A stretch of DNA of 64,000 nt from Rhynchonema sp. JSB1_4 (lineage: Eukaryota; Nematoda; Chromadorea; Monhysterida; Xyalidae): positions 1 to 64,000 of the forward strand of contig JASAMV010001249.1 of assembly GCA_030248065.1 (NCBI GenBank), given 5' to 3'. Positions 33,614-44,470 of the stretch are shown piece by piece (within the stretch, counting starts at the first letter, position 1; every line of letters starts with the position of its first letter). The translations under genes were made by a program, and so were the position numbers. The notes below the pieces were generated by a model. It worked only from the letters and a program-made list of their open reading frames with translations, was not told where the DNA came from and made no database searches.

Positions 33614-36600
33614 TCACTGCAGTCCAAACCCTTCACCATGGTTAAGCGCTTTCTTCAGTCTTTGTTTCAGCAGAGACCGGCTCTGGTAGTCGGGTAAGAT
33701 TAGTTGATTGAAACACGTTTGGGCCATGGGAAGTCTGAAAATGAGTTATGAGTTTACAAGTAAAAATTTTGAATACTACACTGACAATGATAACCAGTAT
33801 CAACCATGGACCTCAAACCAAAGAAAGCACCAGGTCACACAAGAAACACACGCCACCTATGACATGAGTTTAAAGGGGTTTATTTTCGTTGACTTTGCAA
33901 GTAAAGATTTTGGTTGATGGGATACCAATAACGGCCAAACTCTTTCCCCAAACGGATCCATGATACTGAAGATTTGAACGTTGCTTTCTGCTGACGACCA
34001 AAACTCACAAATGCTTGACGGATTCCCTCGGATTTCGTGACACGGCCTTTGTAATCTTGAACGTCATCGTTTTGATGCCATCTGCCGGCACCCGATCCGA
34101 ACCGGTCACAAATCGAAGCAACTTTTTCTGTTGTTTCGTCGACATCGAGTGCGCCAGGTCCCAGAAATGTCTAACAAGAAGACGTCGTTTTTTAGTTTGA
34201 ACCATTTGAATCTTTCTCAAAATTATGTAGTTGAAAATGTGTACCTGACAGTTTTGTCCTGCGCACTGAATCCATCATATGTGGTGACATTCTGCAATTC
34301 TCGAAGGTCGAACGTTGGACTGCCGCACACGAGCAACTCAATCTCTTCCGGTCGAAATAACTGATAAATTAATAACATTAAAACGGTTAAATCCAGATTT
34401 ATGAAAAAAATGGATAATGTTTTCTGTTTCAGTATTTCCACCTTCCGGTCATAATTACAACTTACGGCAAGCACATTTGAGCCGATCACCGAATGAAATC
34501 CAAAATAGAACGCTGTGAACGGCTTAACAATTGAATTGTTGATGAACCAGTCAACGTAGAGCTGTACGTATTCTGCAAAGTATTGTTGGCACGCTTTGAC
34601 AAAGTTCATGTCTCGTATGTTTGCACTCAACGCGTTTGAATTCGGTTCCCAATTACCTTCACGATTTTCATTCGTAACCGCAATTGATGCACCGTCGGAT
34701 TTCAACTCCGTAGTTTTCGCAACAGAATATTCCTCGATAGAAGCCTGAGAGCGAATGATCACTGACAATGAGAAATTGAGATCTGAAAAAAATATTTTTT
34801 GTGAAACCTGAAATGTCAGCCCGAAATCCTCTTCCACGTTTCCTTCGTAATCAAGTAACTGTTGCAGACTGGACGACGTTGTCTGGAATGTTTTTGATTA
34901 GATTTGTTGTGTCCAAATCAAAGAATTGAGAATATAGTATACTCTGGCAATTCTTTTGGGAGAAACTTTTCAATCGCGTTGCCTGATCCGTAAAGCGCAT
35001 TATGCGTGCACTGGCTACAGAAGTCACGTGACCGATATAGGGTGGCATTTTAGAAAGGGGAAAAAGCGAAGGGGGGAGAAAGGGGGGGGGGGGGCCGAGG
35101 GGGGCGGCGGCGCAAATCCACGTTAACAGCAGCAATCATAACACACACCACCCCCCCCCATAGCCAGTGCACGCATCATGCCCTTTACGGATCAGGCAAA
35201 GCGTTTGAAAAGTTTCTCCCAAAAGAATTGTCAGATTATACATATGTATCTGTTTGAAATTATTTTTTCTTCAAACTTTAAAGACTCAAAAGTGCCGCAC
35301 CGGTGCAATTGATGCCAGATCCTCCAATGTTGCTTGAATGTTGCCGAGCTGTTTGATTTTTCGCGCGAAATCGCCGCCAGTCTTTGAGTCCGGCATTCGT
35401 AGTAGTTTCGCATAGCAACATTTTGGGAAACGAATGTCGAGAATGACTGCGTTGTAGAGTGCGAGGCCGACCAACTGAAAATTAGAAAGTTTTTGCGTCT
35501 TTGTAACAAAAATTCAATTGTCTTTATCTTACCAGTCCGACAAGTCTGTATTCCTGCAGTGTATCAGAGCTGGTGGACGCTGACATACTGAACCAATAGA
35601 CATCGGTCTGTTTGTAATGAACAAACATTCCTGGAAAGTTAATAAAATATTAACATTTTTATGGAAAACAAAATTAAAATAATACGAACCGTAATCTTCC
35701 TGAAATATGATTCTTGTTAACAACTGAAACCATTCCTTGGTCAGCCCGCCCATGTCGTAGCCCGGCTCGCCAAAGAACTGCACCCGAAGTTTCTTGCGTA
35801 AATGGCCTTGTTTGGCTTGCAACTGAAAATTAGGTACCCAACGGTTTTTCGACTGCAATTCGTCGGACCTCATTTATCCTGAATTATTCATTGAGCTAAG
35901 ATAAATATGAAGTTTTACTTCTCTCATCGAATCCGTAAGCAAATGGTCCCGTCGAACGATAATGTTCAAAAAGACCATGTTTGGATCGGGCAGTCGCATA
36001 TCCATTAGGTTGGTGATTATGCTGTTCTAAAACGAGTAAAAAAATCCAAATAACGATGTCTTATAAACACTATATTCATATTTTTCACAAAAACCAAATG
36101 TAATTCAACAGACCCTGGCTTGCTCGATCATTTGTTGTTCAGCGTGTTGTTCCAACAACGTGCGTTTGGCAGTCAGACTCAAAATGAACGGATACTGGCA
36201 GAACGCAAACGGACAGTTGGGCGATGTGTTTTGCCAGTGGTGGAAATCGCCAAGCAGATCCCAGAAATCGATTGACGAATTGTAGAAATCGGTCAGCGGC
36301 ACCAGATGTGCCCGTTTGTTGGCCAGTTCTGGAATAACTTTTAGCATTTTAAAGCCGTGGAGGAATTTTTGAAAGTTTAACTCAATTCATCCCTTTATGA
36401 CCTGCTGAATGCACACTAGTGAAATGAAACGGATCAATCATCTTTTCTACAGCTATTCAGTCAATTTATAGTGCGACTTTCATTGTGACGTATCACATAA
36501 CTTCAGTCACCATTATGATATACATTTAATGGTGTGCTTTGGTGCCAGTTTGACGGTGCTTTCGAACTGACGATGACCTGATGCGCCGCCCGTCTGCAAG

Positions 36601-38064
36601 AGCATGTTGTAAACAGGGTACCAAAAGCACACTGCATCACCATTTATGCATTACCGCATAGAAGTCACTATAAACGAACAGACATTATGTAAAAACTTGC
36701 CACAGTCCAACCGAAATATCGGGTTTTCTTGTATAAGGAAATCCTTGTACCGATTGACTAGATGTGGATGTACGGTACATAGATGGTAATTTAACCCCTC
36801 ACCCATAATAGCCATGCACTGTACGGAACAAGGTATCCACCAAGTGCAGGACTGCATCGGTGGCAGATCCTGTGGTCGGGGAGGGAACATTCGAATGCTG
36901 ATGAATTCGTGTTGTAATTTGAGTACGGTGCTGAATCGGGTGGGTTCGAGTCTGGAACGGGAACTTATTATCTGGTTTGAATAGTGACAAAGAGCTGGTC
37001 ATTACTGAGATCAGTATCGAACTCTGTATGACATCAGTTTTGATTGGCCGCGGTCTCGCGACGTTTTTTAGTTGAGCTTGATAGATTCACGTATGCTACT
37101 AAATTTGACCAGTCCAAAGGTTGTTAATTACATAATTTGTCTAGGACCACTGACTGGCAAGTGACATCAGCGATGCATCGTGGAAGCAAATAGGGATCAA
37201 GTAGGGTTCGATACCAGCTTCTCAGATTAGAACCAGCACCCACTCTGACAGCCAGTGTGCAAGCGTCTCCTGGTCACCATCACAAAGTGTGGCAATGGCA
37301 CGAAACAGATGAGCATAGATGACGTAGGTGGCCACTTTTTGGAATTGTGGGTTCTGAAAAAGATCAATTTATGGTGTTTTCGTGTTGAATACAGAATCCA
37401 TCGGCCAGTAAACCTGTATAAGAATGAAGAACGCTCGAAGCTCACTGGCTGTCACCGGTTCGGTTAACGGGTTATCAAGGTTTCTGAAGTGGAAATGCTA
37501 TCTGTTATCGCATAATCCATCAAAAGCAACACTATTTATGAAAACCGAATTCAATTCGGATGAACGCAAAGCTCCTTGACCTGGGATCAGTCAACAGGCT
37601 GTGAATGACCGCTTTGAGCACCACTTTCTGCATTTCAACGCTTGACTTCATCAGAACATCATAGATTTCATTGATCAACGCCAGATCCAGTCCAGATTCA
37701 GTTGATGCTCCTGACTTTGGATTTCGAATCGAAAACGCTTCGCTCAGATTCGCAAAACTGCTGAACGCCGTGTTGTAGTATGCGATCAAGGCGTTGTAGT
37801 CGTCGGTCTTCTTCGCAATTTTGAACTCCTTTCTGCAAATTTTGACGTGCATACTTCGGCAGGATTGTTTATGTGCGACAGAATATAAACTGACTTGCGC
37901 AGGATGAAAAAATGTTCAACGAAAACCCACCTCAGTTCCGTCACCGTTAAGTGATTCGAGAGTGATCGTGATTTTTGCTTGATCAATTTTTGGTTTCTTG
38001 ATTTGGCACTGCTTGGCTGTTTTGGTTCATGAGCCGTTGACTTCGGTATCGTATCCGTATCGAG
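33614..38064 (-). CDS. HECTD2-type HECT E3 ubiquitin ligase (688 codons found, 5' end missing)
   Basis: Sixteen exons in coding order: 38064-37931, 37832-37581, 37444-37414, 37353-37250, 36951-36803, 36328-36114, 36026-35919, 35822-35690, 35630-35533, 35474-35301, 34882-34808, 34744-34657, 34572-34466, 34360-34245, 34170-34009, 33734-33614; all phases agree. The HECT domain is complete: RRDHLLTDSM, GEPGYDMGGLTKEWF, LVGLALYNAVILDIRFP, GNVEEDFGLTFQ, FRPEEIELLVCGSP, YDGFSAQD, TGSDRVP, and the catalytic Cys in AQTCFNQLILPDY, ending EGFGLQ. The upstream region (VLKAVIHSLLTDP, CTWWIPCS, FCQYPFILSLTAKR) matches HECTD2 rather than UBE3A. HECT ligases take ubiquitin onto the cysteine and pass it to substrates. 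Exon 3 is a 31-nt microexon. The first coding exon upstream of 38064 was not found. Confidence 0.9.
34947..35233. repeat. Hairpin element with 73-bp inverted arms in a HECTD2 intron
   Basis: GGCAATTCTTTTGGGAGAAA... at 34947-35018 is the reverse complement of 35161-35233, with a few mismatches. The interior contains long G and C homopolymer runs (around 35086 and 35152). It may be a MITE or, because of the homopolymers, partly an assembly problem. Confidence 0.6.
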
Positions 38065-38877
38065 CTGGAGTTAATTATATCGTGATGGTTGATTTCGGAT
38101 CAATCAGAAGCATTGTCAAAGCTGTATTGAGTGCAGCAATACTTTTCATAACTTAGAGCTTGGCTGCGGACATTATTTTTGCAACTTCACTGCACTGTCA
38201 GTCTCAACCTTGCCGGTAGGCCAAACCCCTCATTGTTGAATCAACAAACTATAAGTTAACCAACAGAAGTCTGAATGATGAGTTTGACATTCTTTCAACA
38301 AGCCTGACGCCTGGTCAATGAAATTGTGGTTTTGTGCAACGCGCACTTTTGAACTTATGCAATGTTTACAATGTAAACCCCATTGTGCCTTACCCCGTCA
38401 ATTGGCGGCAGAATATGACACGATTTGGCATGTGCCAATTGCGATGTGCCGGGTGATCTGCCGTTCACTCGGCTTGGTGAGCGGTCAGCTGATGTTTCAC
38501 GATGATGATGATTGGTTGCCGTCTGAAAGCGTGCGACAATACAGGGCTAAGTTCGGGAGCCCCTGCCAAAAGATGCGGTTTGTATTCGTGACTTGGACCG
38601 ATGGTCAAGCAAAGTATTGAGCGAGAAGAACAAATTTATAACGAGAGACACACACAAATGAGTAAAGTCAAATTCGCAAATGTATGTATGTAGATACACC
38701 AACAGTCATGTAGGCCTAAACCTAATGCCAGTTTTTTACCTCTGGCCATTGCAGCAAAGGTCCACTCTTTTCACTGTGTTGTTTTTCTCTGCTAAAAGCG
38801 GGCCTGGTAAAAACACGGTGCTCAATTATACGGCCACCTAAGATGAACAACCCTCAGATTGAACATGATCATTAAGA
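38065..38877. other. Spacer expected to hold the missing HECTD2 5' exon
   Basis: The first HECTD2 exon I can define starts in phase 0 without a start codon, so a further exon must lie here or beyond. I could not choose one with support. No repeat recognised. Confidence 0.4.
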
Positions 38878-40440
38878 TTAACAGAAAGAACATGTGACAG
38901 ACATGTCCATGTGCACGATGGTGACGTGCCGATTCGTTGCGATTTCCATGTCGATTGTGCGGTGCTTCACTTCGTGATCGACGTTGCGATCGGCGGGGTG
39001 GATGACCCACGAACACAATGAAACGCGACAGACCCGGCCCATCGTGCTGCAAGGTGTTATGAACAATTCTTGTTTGTTTGTTCCCGCAAGTCAGGCAGTA
39101 ACGGAATCATCAGGGACTCCCACAACTTGCGTTGTTGTTTCAGGCCTCGTGGTCAAAACTGCAAGACCGACCCTTTCAGCCATGGTGTTATGCGCCCAAG
39201 CATAAACCACGGTGGTTGTCAGAATGTCATCTTGGTTTGTTCGTGTGAGTTCTAAACTCTGTGAACTTACGAGCACCTGCATGCATGTGTTCATAACAAT
39301 CCAAGCATTAGCACCCACCCTGCTTATACGTTTTGATGACAAGATGATTATATTTGCAGTATGCATTTGCTCATAAGCAAACTGTGAGCATTCTTCAAAA
39401 AAATAAATTCACCCGAAACTCAACTGACCGCAATGATGCGTGGCAGCGCGTTTCTGTGATCGAATGATGTTTCACTTGAGGTCGACCTTGACGCATTACA
39501 GAACGGACATCGACCATCGCGACCACTGGTGTCCGTGTCGCTCGGTTCCAGAAACCGGCCGCAATTCCAGCACAGATCCATGTCAGGACTTCTGCATTGC
39601 TCATTTGAAATCTATAAAACAAACCAATTGTGCAATCTACAAGTGCAATTTACAGTTGAGTTGAAAAGCCGTGCGTAAACATGGCTCAATAGCTAACAAA
39701 CAGGCAGCGACGAGACAGCTTGTTGCCCAGGGTTACCAACCAGCCAAAGCGTGTGTGCCTGCGTGTGCGAGGTTCATGTCCGCCGTTACTTCACGTGGGA
39801 GCAGAGCAAGCGAGAATAGGGAGGATTGGCTTTTATCAAAAACCAAGTGCGACATGCCAGCTGAACATTCAATTAATATAATGTTCGAACGCACGTGAGA
39901 GTGAACTTGTCTGTTTATACTTTAAGGAATCCGACATTAGGTTCGCGTCGGTTATTGGAACGATACGAGACACAAAATTAAGGGGTTGATAGAGCGGTGC
40001 ACTGCACCAAGAAAACGTTTACAGAAATGCTGCACTGTTCAACAAAATTCAGAGAATAAACCCCCAACACCTTTTTTGGGCAAAACGACAGACAAGCTTT
40101 TTGCGTGGACCTGTAAACGGTCCAAACGTGTACACCACAATACTCAAGACATTAGCTATACCACGCAATATACAAAGTGATCGTCTTGTGGAGATGCTTT
40201 GCACAAATGATGATATATATCAATAACGATAAAGTATTCGTCACACGAATATCTCGATTGATTCGGGGTCAATGCCACAGTTCGGTCCGGGCAAGGCCAC
40301 CTTGCACACATTCTGCGCGATGTACTGACAGTTGCACGCGTCGATCCGCGTCGTGTTGAATCGAGTGGCGAATTTGTCATCGCATTCGCTGTCACGACGA
40401 TTCGACGTCAGCGCCACCGTATTGTCCCTCGCCGTTTTGC
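38878..40440 (-). CDS. Unresolved cysteine-rich gene, tentative exons
   Basis: Candidate exons in coding order: 40440-40247 (CDDKFATRFN, CNCQYIAQNVCKV, PGPNCGID), 39611-39429 (CWNCGRF and CPFCNAS, a CxxC...CxxC pair), one starting at 39258 (LTRTNQDDILTTTVVYAWAH), and a terminal one ending at 38878 (GRVCRVSLCSWVIHPADRN ... MSVTCSFC-stop). The first three join in phase 0; the join to the last exon is not settled, and the start exon is missing. The many cysteines and the C-terminal CSFC suggest a secreted, disulphide-bonded protein. I do not recognise the family. The exons could also belong to two genes. Confidence 0.4.
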
Positions 40441-40484
40441 CTGAATGGTCGGGATGAACACGTCTAGGACACAGCTGATAGTCG

Positions 40485-40950
40485 TGTTTGTTATTGTTAC
40501 GGGCTGCTCTCAAACGGGATCAGGATCCGGAGACGCCGATTCGGAGAACTTTAAACCCCCTAAAATCTTGATCCCGATCGATTTTCCGGATCCCGATCCG
40601 GCATTCCTATCAGGATTCTTAAATTCGGGATCACAGGACTGCTAAAAGTGAAGTTGAATCCCTTTTTTATCACACAAAAATACAGACAACACAAATGCGG
40701 AAGAAAATGGTTGAGTTACTGTAGGTCCAATTTGGTGTAACTTTACTGCGGATATTTTTGGGTACAAAAATGAAACTTTTTCAGTAATGTGACTAGTATT
40801 GTGCCAAAAACTGCGTGTAAACGCGATCCCGATTATCAACCCCGATCCTGATCAAGAAAATCTCAGTCCCTGAAAGAAGTCCTGATCCCGATCCCGATTA
40901 ATATTCCGGATCCCCAACCCGATGAGCAATCCCGTTCGAGCACTGTAACT
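40485..40950. mobile_element. Dispersed GATCC-rich element, copy 1
   Basis: A stretch rich in GATCCGGATCCCGATC has imperfect inverted ends (GCTCTCAAACGGGATC near 40503; GATGAGCAATCCCGTTCGAG near 40920). A diverged copy is at 62600-62940 (shared CCCCCTAAAATC and CAGAATTCTTATTGGGA-type segments). The ends suggest a DNA transposon derivative; superfamily not determined. Confidence 0.5.
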
Positions 40951-41240
40951 GCAGAGCGTGCAGCCTTGTGTCTTGTGCGATGACCAACAGTTTGGCAGTC
41001 AATCTGCAGTTATTGCCCCACTTCTCTTTCTCGGTATGGATCTACAAAATGCCTTAAGAAAATTTTCACCGAACAAAGTTGATCCCTTGAACTGCAAGTG
41101 TCGGGTCCAAAAAAACCAACACCCGAAATCTACACTTTTTTGAGTGCCGACACCCGACATGCCCGATCCCTACTCAAAACCCGAAGTTCGTTGGCCACAA
41201 AGAATATTCATTCACCACATGGAATTTTGATTTGGGATTA

Positions 41241-43839
41241 TTATGAACTAACGAGAGAAGACTGAATGTAACCTCTGTGCAAATGTCCGGTCAGTTTTCC
41301 GCTCCAGAAACGCAGATTCTTGCGAATTGCGGCCGAACGTTTCTTTTCTTTTTCGCTTCGGTCCAATTGCTGTTGATGTTGACTCAATAACGGTTGTTGC
41401 TGTTGTTGTTGCTGTTGCAGCTCCATGGGCGGAACGAGACTGAAGTACTCGCGTGGCGTAATGCGGAATGTTTCGCCTGTTCGAAGTAATACTGGTGCGA
41501 TTATTGTGTGAAAGACTCCCAACAAAAAGTTTCGATTGGTACACACACTCACCGAACGAAAAAAATACGAAAAAATTGCTACAAGATTGTAGGATGACAA
41601 GCACATTCGATAGATCCACCCAGTAAGCCAACGTGTTTGCATCTGCGTTGGCTAATTCGAGCAAATTGACCAGAACGGCGGGTGTTTGGCAGACAGCGAA
41701 AGCTGCTACGATTAGACCGAGATAGCGCAGATCGGTGGGACTCTGGAGACGAAGGGGGCTTGTGGACGTTGTACTAATCCACTCTCATGCGATTATAGCC
41801 CAGATTATTCCGTCAGTCACACACAGTAGTCGAAGCATTGACGGTAGATTAGGGATCCAAAGTGTTAGTCAGCTATTATTATCCAGAGGGTCTACGTATA
41901 TGAAGAGGGTAGACAAGCATCCATCTTTATGGTGTGACAGCAGTTATAGCGTCTCTGTTTCGCCCTGTTTTCCAAGACAGAAGGTGCACATACAAAGTCA
42001 GTGGAAATCACATGATCGCCACTTATAACATCAAAGGAAGATTAACTCAACTCTGCCAGGTCATTCACCAACCAGCATTCTGTGTCTGACGTTCTGCAGC
42101 CTGAGGGTGGTGACAATTTGTGCGACCGCGCTGATGACGAGACTCGGCAGTGGGAGACCAAACATGACCACTGTGTAGATCGTGGTGTAGTAGCTGAGCG
42201 GAGGAATTTGACTTTAATCGATAATGAAACGGCAGGATCATGCACCACAGTATGTCTATGCACACGGAATATCTTTATAAATTCGCAAAATAAAAAATCG
42301 TAATTACTACCTGTGGAAGTATCCCCTGCTGAGTCGCAAGTTCGAAGGGCAAACTTCAGTGGATTCCGTTTGAAATTCGGTATGCCAGCACCTCACGTAC
42401 TTGACTTCGAACAAGCGTGGCCAATTGTACGCAACAGAAGCGACAATAAGCCAGAAAACCACGCGAATCGCCAGGCGATCGGTGCATAATCGACTGCGCA
42501 GCGTTGCTCCTCCGCACAACATTACCGTGGAGTTGACCAGTGCTGCGCACAGAAAATAGACACCACACGTATGGCATGTGGTAGACAGAGGATAGACTAT
42601 AGTGATGAATGTTGGATAGAGTTGGTGTACGGGCGCGCAGAAACGACGCAATGAAGCCATTGTATACATGTAGAGCGCTGGAATAGGCAGCGAAGTGCTG
42701 CTGTGAAACATCATGACGCCAAAAGACAGTCCATACTCATTGTGGCGAATTACCCTGCGTTGCGTGGATCTTCAACTGATATGTTGTGCTCTTTTGCATG
42801 TCAGTTGCTCTTATCCGCTCTTATCCGATTACAAGTTCCGGCTGGCTGACCTCAATTTGTTGCGTGGTTACGCGAACAGCAACATTTTCAACGCACAAAT
42901 GTTTTGGGAATCAAAAGGGAATTTACGCACCGAAGTGGACAGCTGTTTTTAAACGTGCGTTTCTTTCTTTAGTTTTCAAAATACGTGGAACCGGAACATT
43001 ATTGGAACTGGCCAAGCTAGCTTCAGAAAAAGTGTCTCATGGAGCATTTGGACGGACTACGTGCTGACAGCAACCCATAAGAATGTCGGGTGTCACAACA
43101 ATATGAAGTCACTATTTTTTAAACCGGACAGACATGTTCAATACGTATCATACATATACATACACAATCAACTATCAGCGCACAAAAGCAGTGCGGCTGG
43201 TGTACCAAGCATCGTCAGTGATTTAAAAGCAAAAGTTCTCTATTTGTTCAAGAACCCCAACCAGTGATTGGCGTGAGGATGTCAGCACAAGTAAGTGCGG
43301 TTAAGTAAATGTTGGTCGAACTTGTCATGGCTGGTCGCAGGTAGACGGACAACGACACTGAATTCGTACCGACGGCGAATCTACGAAAAGAGTGTAGCTA
43401 CCCAAAAGTTTCGTCATAGAAAATGGATATCGCGTGGTAGTGGCTTATGGAAGGCATAACTATCATAACATCCAGCACTTTGGTGTAGCTGACAAAACAA
43501 GCGGGCAGAAACTTTTTGCTACCATAGTCTAAATGATTTCTGCAATTTTTGTTTGAAAAGTATGCTGTTAGCTCTTTGTTTATCTGCTTTTCTAACTTGT
43601 AGTTTTTCCTAGCTTAAACGTATGGTTGGCATGATTGGAGTTATCGTTACTGATAATAATGCTCATTACTGCTTCTCATACATACAAATTGAATAGCCCT
43701 GCACTCACATTGACAAACACGGTAGAATAATAGCGGAGAGCACGAAGTTGTAAGTGACGAAATGGGGGGCGTTTGGGTGAACGGCGTTGCAAATTGTGGT
43801 GCAAGACGATAGAAGGGGCTGGTTGGTGGAATTGCGCAT
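41241..43839 (-). CDS. FMRFamide-receptor-like class A GPCR (373 aa)
   Basis: Five exons in coding order: 43839-43709, 42754-42311, 42193-42073, 41742-41553, 41476-41241; phases agree. The N terminus is short with an N-glycosylation site (MRNSTN). Seven membrane segments can be placed: FVTYNFVLSAIILPCLSM (TM1), SSTSLPIPALYMYTMAS (TM2), STTCHTCGVYFLCAALV (TM3), VVFWLIVASVAYNWPRLFE (TM4, with the PRLFE block typical of FMRFamide receptors), YYTTIYTVVMFGLPLPSLV (TM5), LIVAAFAVCQTPAVLVNL (TM6), LSNVLVILQSCSNFFVFFSF (TM7). The tail is Gln-rich. Oddities: NST replaces DRY at the end of TM3, and TM7 has SNFFVF instead of NPxxY. It may be a neuropeptide receptor with altered signalling, or a decaying receptor with an intact frame. 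Intron 1 contains a MITE. Confidence 0.78.
42826..43060. mobile_element. MITE, TAGTCCAG family, copy 2 (partial)
   Basis: GGCTGGCTGACCTCAATTTG ... GGAACCGGAACATT ... GTGTCTCATG matches the copy at 47008-47370 in reverse orientation. The right end GGACTAC near 43059 is degenerate and the left end is not clear. It lies in intron 1 of the GPCR gene. Confidence 0.6.
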
Positions 43840-44470
43840 TATTGTCAGCGTTCACGTTTTCAAAAACTAAAATCTTCATAGAAAAGACGATCGCAATTAC
43901 AAAGGAATTGGACCTCGCTATTTTGTCGAACAGGCAGACCTCATCCAAACGAATAAACAAAGGCAGAGCAAATGCACGATGCATAATTGCTGGCAAGAAG
44001 CTCTGAGTCATTACTGCGTAACTACACACACAAACGCGTGTTTTCAGGTTTGCATAAATTGCTATCTTCCGGTACTTTTATTATTATCGCGTCAAGCAAG
44101 CTCTGCTCTGAGTCCGGCTTTGTTTCCGTTTTTGTGGCTTTGCGCGGCTTTGAACTGTGTATAATGCAGCTAATCACACATGAGCGAGATGCACCGATGT
44201 CAACAAAAACAGAATGGATAAACTTTAGCATGTTTATCCGTTTCAACCACATAAAAGAAAAGACTGTGTAAAATATTATATGTACATTCATAATAAGCCC
44301 ACTTGACAAAATTTGTATCACCGGATTAGGTTATGTGCCATGTCAAAATGCACTGCACAGGGTATAATTCGCTCATTTACAAAACGCGCCAAGAATTACA
44401 ACTAGAAGTTAAAACAATAGGTAACAAACGAGGAAACAAACAAAAAGCAAAAACGTATGAATTAGTATTT

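Noticed and set aside
34657..34744. Extra 21- and 28-residue insertions in the HECT domain
   Set aside because: They correspond to short introns with GT-AG borders; removing them restores the exact family spacing.
38878..39056. IL-17-like cytokine tail
   Set aside because: Cysteine spacing (CRVSLCSW ... VTCSFC) is only loosely reminiscent; the exon joins are unsettled, so I do not assign the family.
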